Below, in pieces: positions 59,883 to 64,000 of a stretch of 64,000 bases of DNA. This DNA comes from Rhynchosporium graminicola (taxonomy: Eukaryota; Ascomycota; Leotiomycetes; Helotiales; Ploettnerulaceae). The stretch is from contig FJUW01000067.1 in assembly GCA_900074885.1 (NCBI GenBank), forward strand, positions 124,001-188,000. The letters are read 5' to 3'. Under the pieces are notes generated by a model that saw nothing but the letters and a program-made list of their open reading frames with translations, was not told where the DNA came from and did no database searches. Every line of letters starts with the position of its first letter. Position 1 is the first letter of the stretch. The position numbers were made by a program, and so were the translations under genes.

Positions 59883-60405
59883 ATCATCCGCTTTATCATC
59901 TGCAGATGCTGGGGGATGTCATATTGAATGCTCTATTTGGCATATTTTGTATGATCATTCTTTCAAATATTTCAAGGGATATATGATATTCTTCATTCCA
60001 GGGCTATGAACCCGAATGCGAGTAATGGATCTCGATCTCTTTCAGCCTGAGTTATATGCTTAATCGTATCGAGGCAACTCTCAGTATCAGAAAACAGCCG
60101 AGCTGAATCACTTGCTAGATATAATAGCATTTAGTAGCTAACTAATAGCAGCTAAGCTATTATATTACTCTGTTAAGATTTTGAAGCCGTGATAATAGCA
60201 ATTATCATGAATTATTAGAATATGATAGGTTCAGTGCAGTATCACGTGGCGTCCTAATAAGAGTAAACGCTATAAGGATACTCTTATTGTAATGGGCACG
60301 TGATAGTCGGTTGTATATGTACGATGTTAGGCGTGTTCAGCGTGCGCTGAATATTATGATCTTTTAGTTCAGATAGCGTAGTTGATATGAGCCTAACCTC
60401 AACAC
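59883..60405. other. Intergenic leading into the AT-rich island
   Basis: Normal to AT-rich sequence upstream of the tRNA gene. It contains the 66-bp inverted repeat at 60240-60305, which sits close to where composition falls to very AT-rich (about 60.41 kb). Confidence 0.45.
60240..60305. repeat. 66-bp imperfect inverted repeat with CACGTG ends
   Basis: The outer arms TATCACGTG and CACGTGATA are perfect inverted repeats. An inner pair, aataagagta and tactcttatt, is also perfectly inverted, with unpaired bases between. The whole can form a long hairpin. It could be a small non-autonomous element, a decayed element end or a paired bHLH site. Confidence 0.65.
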
Positions 60406-61356
60406 CATTATACTTATCTCTATCTCTATAGCTCCTGCTATAGATATATTATAAAATATAATATATAAGTTAAGTTATAATTAATAAAGTTAGATAACCT
60501 AATCTATTAGTATCTAATTCCTCTTTAAGTAAATAATTACATTATCTCTATAAGTATACGTGAGATTAATGAGATTACTTTTAATATAAATAAATATAAA
60601 TAATAATATTAGAGCATTCTAATAAAGGAATAATTTCTATATAATATCTCTATAAGTAAGCTAATAAGTACGTTAAGATCTTTATAAATGATTTGTTCTT
60701 ATTTAAGTACGTCGAGAAATATAAAAGAAAGCTTAATATATAAGGGATCTTTTTATTAAGTATTATAAGACTATTTTTAAACCTAAGAATCGTCAGTATT
60801 ACTTTTCTCAGGATATTCTTTATTCATGAGATCTTATGTCGATATCTAGACTTGAGTATCTTAAATCTCATAAATAACTAAGGATAATAAAGATATGAGT
60901 ATATATATTCAAGCTAACTATTACTAATTAGATAATAACACTTTTTAATTAAATTTAATATATACTCAGAAGTATATAGCGTATTCAGTCGATAGCTATA
61001 TAAAGAATATATAGTATTAAAGTAAGGCAGGCTTTATTAGTAGTGAAAGATCACTTTAAAGCATCAAGAGATAGAGAATTAAAGTAGTCTTTGAATATTA
61101 ATTATAAAGAGCGTTAACTCTTCAGAAGAAAGAGAGAAAGCTTACTTTAAATATATAAGGAGATTATATAAGTATATACTAAGCTATATAGGTGATCAGA
61201 TATAACGTGACTATAGATAGTAAGTGAAAGTATACGATATAACCTCTATAGCTATCTTTTAGTATAAGACTAGAGATTACTATTAATTATATATATACCT
61301 TTATTTAGTTAGTGAATATAAACTACCCTAAGTGAGTAAAGAAGCTTCTAAATAGA

Positions 61357-61550
61357 GAAGATGTAAGGGTCAAGCCCTTGGGTTATGGTGCTGGTATTAC
61401 CAGCACGACTCGCTGACTAAGGCTCGGTTAAGCCTTGGCACTGCGCACCTTTTCTTGCGGCTTCCGGTTAGATTCTTACTCTCTCCTTATCGAACTTGTT
61501 GAATACCACCATGAACCCTCGTGTATACATTATTCACCCGTGACAGAAGA
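61357..61550. mobile_element. Solo LTR with 5-bp target duplication (gaaga)
   Basis: The 184-bp segment 61362-61545 begins TGTAAGGG and ends CCCGTGACA, with TG..CA termini. It is flanked by identical gaaga copies at 61357-61361 and 61546-61550. Its composition is normal, in sharp contrast to the TA-rich DNA on both sides. It contains a perfect 9-bp palindromic arm pair (GTGCTGGTA / TACCAGCAC, 61388-61406) and a second AAGGCT/AGCCTT stem. There are no internal protein-coding sequences, so it is best explained as a solo LTR left by recombination between the LTRs of a gypsy-like or copia-like element. Family not determined. Confidence 0.8.
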
Positions 61551-62241
61551 TGAATTTCATTATTTATATAATTAATAAAAGAAATTATAGATAAGTGCAT
61601 GAACTGATTAAAGTCGAAGTGACTATTAAAGAGTGAAGTTAAGTAAATAAAGGAAATTATAAGGCTATAGCTTTATTTATAGTATAAAACCAGCTATTCT
61701 AAGCTTTAAGTAATCGCTGAGTGAAGGTTAAATATTATATAGAAGTAATTCAATTAAATGAATTGCAAATAGAAGTCTACGTTATATGATCTTAGAGAGT
61801 TATAGATAGTAGTTATAATTAATTAGATAATCTTGTCTTATTATTATTTATTAATTTTAAAAGAGTAAAAGAAGTACCCTAAGCAGAAGAAGCACTTAAC
61901 ATAGCCTTATTTACTTATAAGTAAAAGAAGCGCTCTAGGTAGTCTTATTCACTTACAAGGGTAGGTAACCGAAGCCTTATAGGTATATGAACTCCTTATC
62001 TCGTATATAGAGAAGTTCTTCTTCCTTTAAATATAATATACTAAGATTACTTGCGCCTATTTCTCTTCTTCTATTAATGACTTCTATTATTCTAAAGCTT
62101 CTATTATTATTATTATATCTTCTAAGTCTTCTAATAAGAGATCGCGAAAGAAGAACTCTAAATAGTCTGATACGTATCCTATATCTTATTATCGCGTCGT
62201 AGATTAATCCCCTACTAATCCTGAAAGATCTTCTGCTACTT

Positions 62242-62304
62242 CTAGAAGATTCTCTATAAATACTAGAAGATCCTCTACTAATACTAGAAGATTTATAACT
62301 AAAT
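62242..62304 (+). repeat. 21-bp tandem repeat in a decayed coding frame
   Basis: Three copies of a 21-bp unit starting ctagaagat at 62242, 62263 and 62284, differing by a few substitutions that are mostly C/T. The period of seven codons and the RS-rich translation suggest a repeat within a former protein. Confidence 0.7.
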
Positions 62305-64000
62305 CTGCTTATCGCGATATTATAAGATTATTTTCTACTCCTTTACTTTAACCCTTTAACTAATATATGTATAATATAGTTCGATAGCCCTTACTCTAAG
62401 GAAGAGATCCTTTCTACTTCTTATCGCTTAGTATTCAGAAATAATCTTGAAATCTGTTCTTTCTAATCTATTAATCATACTAATAGAGATAATAATAATA
62501 ATTCTAAGCCTAAGCCTAAGTAGTATAATCCCTTAGATAATCTATCTAATTACTCTACTTACGAACTTTCTCTAATCTTTTAAAGAACTGAATTAAATAC
62601 TACTCTTTTACTATCTCCTCGTATACTAAAAGCTTCTTTAATAAAAAATATACCTTCCTATAGCTATAGATCTGCTATTACTACTCCTAAATTCGCTAGA
62701 GTAAAGCGTAAGATAATTAAGTGATTTCCTAATACTAATACTATATGAATACTCTAATATCTACTAAGTAAAGACAATAATAATCCTTACTAAAGATATA
62801 TTAGTATAAGTATCGAGGGAACTAGACTAAAAGGTCGCTACTATATAAATATAGCTATAAAGTTAAAGAGATATTACTCTTATGCCTTCTATAGCTATAT
62901 TCCTGCTATCCTAGATAATTACCTAAGCTAAGGAGTTTATAGATAGAAAGAGAAATAGTACTAAGTAATCTGTAAGTTCTTTAATTCTAATCCTTTAATA
63001 CTTTAACTTATTACTTAGTATCTTAAGAACTATTATACGAACCTTTAATAAGTGTTTAAAGATACTAAGGCTAAGAGAGCTTTAAAGAAAAGCGGTAATT
63101 CAGATTCTAAGGTAGAGGTTATTAATATAAAGTCTATTAGACTTGGACTTTCTCTAAAGAAGAGAGATTATAGTAGTAGTATAAGTAGAGCTTCTGCTAG
63201 TAAGTTTATAGGATTATATAGTAGTAGAACTCTCTCTGAGGACCGAAAGTATTATACTAAGTATCAGATTAAGCGCTAGAAGAATAGTCTAGATTAAGCG
63301 GTTTTAGATTTGATCTTAATCTTCTTATATAAGTATTCGTAGATCCTTAAAAGCCTAGTTTTTTAGTCTAAATTTTATGTAAATAAAAATACGCTAAGTA
63401 GGCAACTTAATATTATACTTAAAGCTTCTCTATCTATGATCTATAATTTCTAAAGTTTAAGAGAGATCTAAAAGCTTTAAATTTCTATCGAGTGAGATTC
63501 TGTATAAGACTATCTGCTAGTATATTATTAGTTAGTAGATAAGTTATTATAAATAATCCCTTAGTATACTCTTACTTAAGTTATATATTCTGAATATTAA
63601 TATATTATAGTTTAGTAATAATTCTCTCGCTTTTATTTATAACTAGCCTAATCGTTTATTAATTATTATAAAAGATCTTCTAAGTCTCTCTAATATCGAA
63701 GGTAAGATCCTTAAAGAATCTCTAAAGAGTTATAGTCTCTTTTACTAAGTGAATTCATATAAGTAGTTTAGCCTTAATTATTATGACGCTTGCTCTAGAA
63801 AGGTCTCAAAACTACCTTAGTAATAAGACCTCATATTGCTATGAATATAAAGTAGTAAGAATTAACTTAGAATCTATAACTAAAGAGTGAAGAAGTAGAG
63901 AGAGAAGGGAAATATATATATAAAAAGGGGCCCCTAAACTCTACTCGTATAATCTCGCTTAGTAGTAAGTGTTTCTACTAATAGGGAGAGACCTCTAAAC

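Larger units (their letters stand above)
60406..64000 (+). mobile_element. AT-rich RIP island with decayed, unclassified transposon sequence
   Basis: The sequence is dominated by TA, TTA and CTAG steps with stop codons in all frames, unlike the gene-rich DNA to its left, and it runs off the window. Coding remnants lie on the plus strand: an RS-rich stretch with a 21-bp tandem repeat at 62242-62304 (TRRSSTN-type units) and a 75-codon open frame at 63052-63279 rich in Lys, Ser and Arg. Neither is recognisable as a particular domain, so the element class is unknown. A GC-normal solo LTR interrupts the island at 61362-61545. Left boundary is approximate. Confidence 0.6.

Noticed and set aside
61362..61545. 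5S rRNA or other structured non-coding RNA gene
   Set aside because: Hairpins are present, but TG..CA termini and a perfect 5-bp direct repeat on both sides indicate an LTR; no Pol III boxes seen.

Overview
The window is nuclear DNA of a filamentous ascomycete (Pezizomycotina). The evidence is short GT..AG introns of about 45-130 bp, protein families in their fungal form (Rpc82, Mak10, Prp4 with an SFM motif, a Reg1-like protein with a DUF1752/AreA-type region, SulP with STAS, a Mnn10/Mnn11-type GT34 enzyme, a secreted GH16), and AT-rich transposon islands with the CpA-to-TpA signature of repeat-induced point mutation (RIP). The overall look fits Leotiomycetes, but that placement is an impression from protein style, not a computed result.

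Layout. 0-5 kb: a small secreted Pro/Thr-rich repeat protein and a SulP/SLC26-type anion transporter, both on the minus strand. 5.5-13.9 kb: a GMC oxidoreductase gene (minus strand, 7 exons) split by a 6.27-kb Ty1/copia retrotransposon at 6050-12319, with 205-bp LTRs and a 5-bp target duplication (atttc); the element is heavily RIP-mutated. 15-24 kb: a BMT6-like rRNA methyltransferase, a decayed zinc alcohol dehydrogenase fragment, a Cys-rich nuclear-looking protein and a 1170-aa single-pass membrane protein. 26-34 kb: a GT34 mannosyltransferase, a GH16 glucanase and the U4/U6 snRNP protein Prp4. 33.7-44 kb: about 10 kb with no supportable gene, leading into a Reg1-like PP1 regulatory subunit (44.0-45.9 kb). 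45.9-49.4 kb: gene-free and full of low-complexity purine-rich and GT repeats. 49.4-58 kb: a compact housekeeping block, with RPC82 (minus) diverging from QCR2, ATP15 and MAK10 (plus). 59.8 kb: an intron-containing tRNA-Thr(UGU). From about 60.4 kb to the window edge: an AT-rich RIP island holding an apparently unmutated 184-bp solo LTR (61362-61545) with its own target duplication (gaaga).

Functionally the genes are mostly independent housekeeping functions: splicing, Pol III transcription, respiratory chain and ATP synthase, NatC acetylation, rRNA methylation and Golgi mannosylation. A few secreted or surface proteins are interspersed. I found no biosynthetic cluster, defence system, CRISPR array or other obviously new multi-gene system. 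The most informative content is the transposon history: a dated-looking insertion into an otherwise intact enzyme gene, two LTR copies whose seven differences all fit RIP, and a later solo LTR nested in an older RIP island. Many real gene models here are spliced and were rebuilt by hand, including a 9-nt first exon (RPC82), a 28-nt internal exon (PRP4) and the three-exon ATP15.
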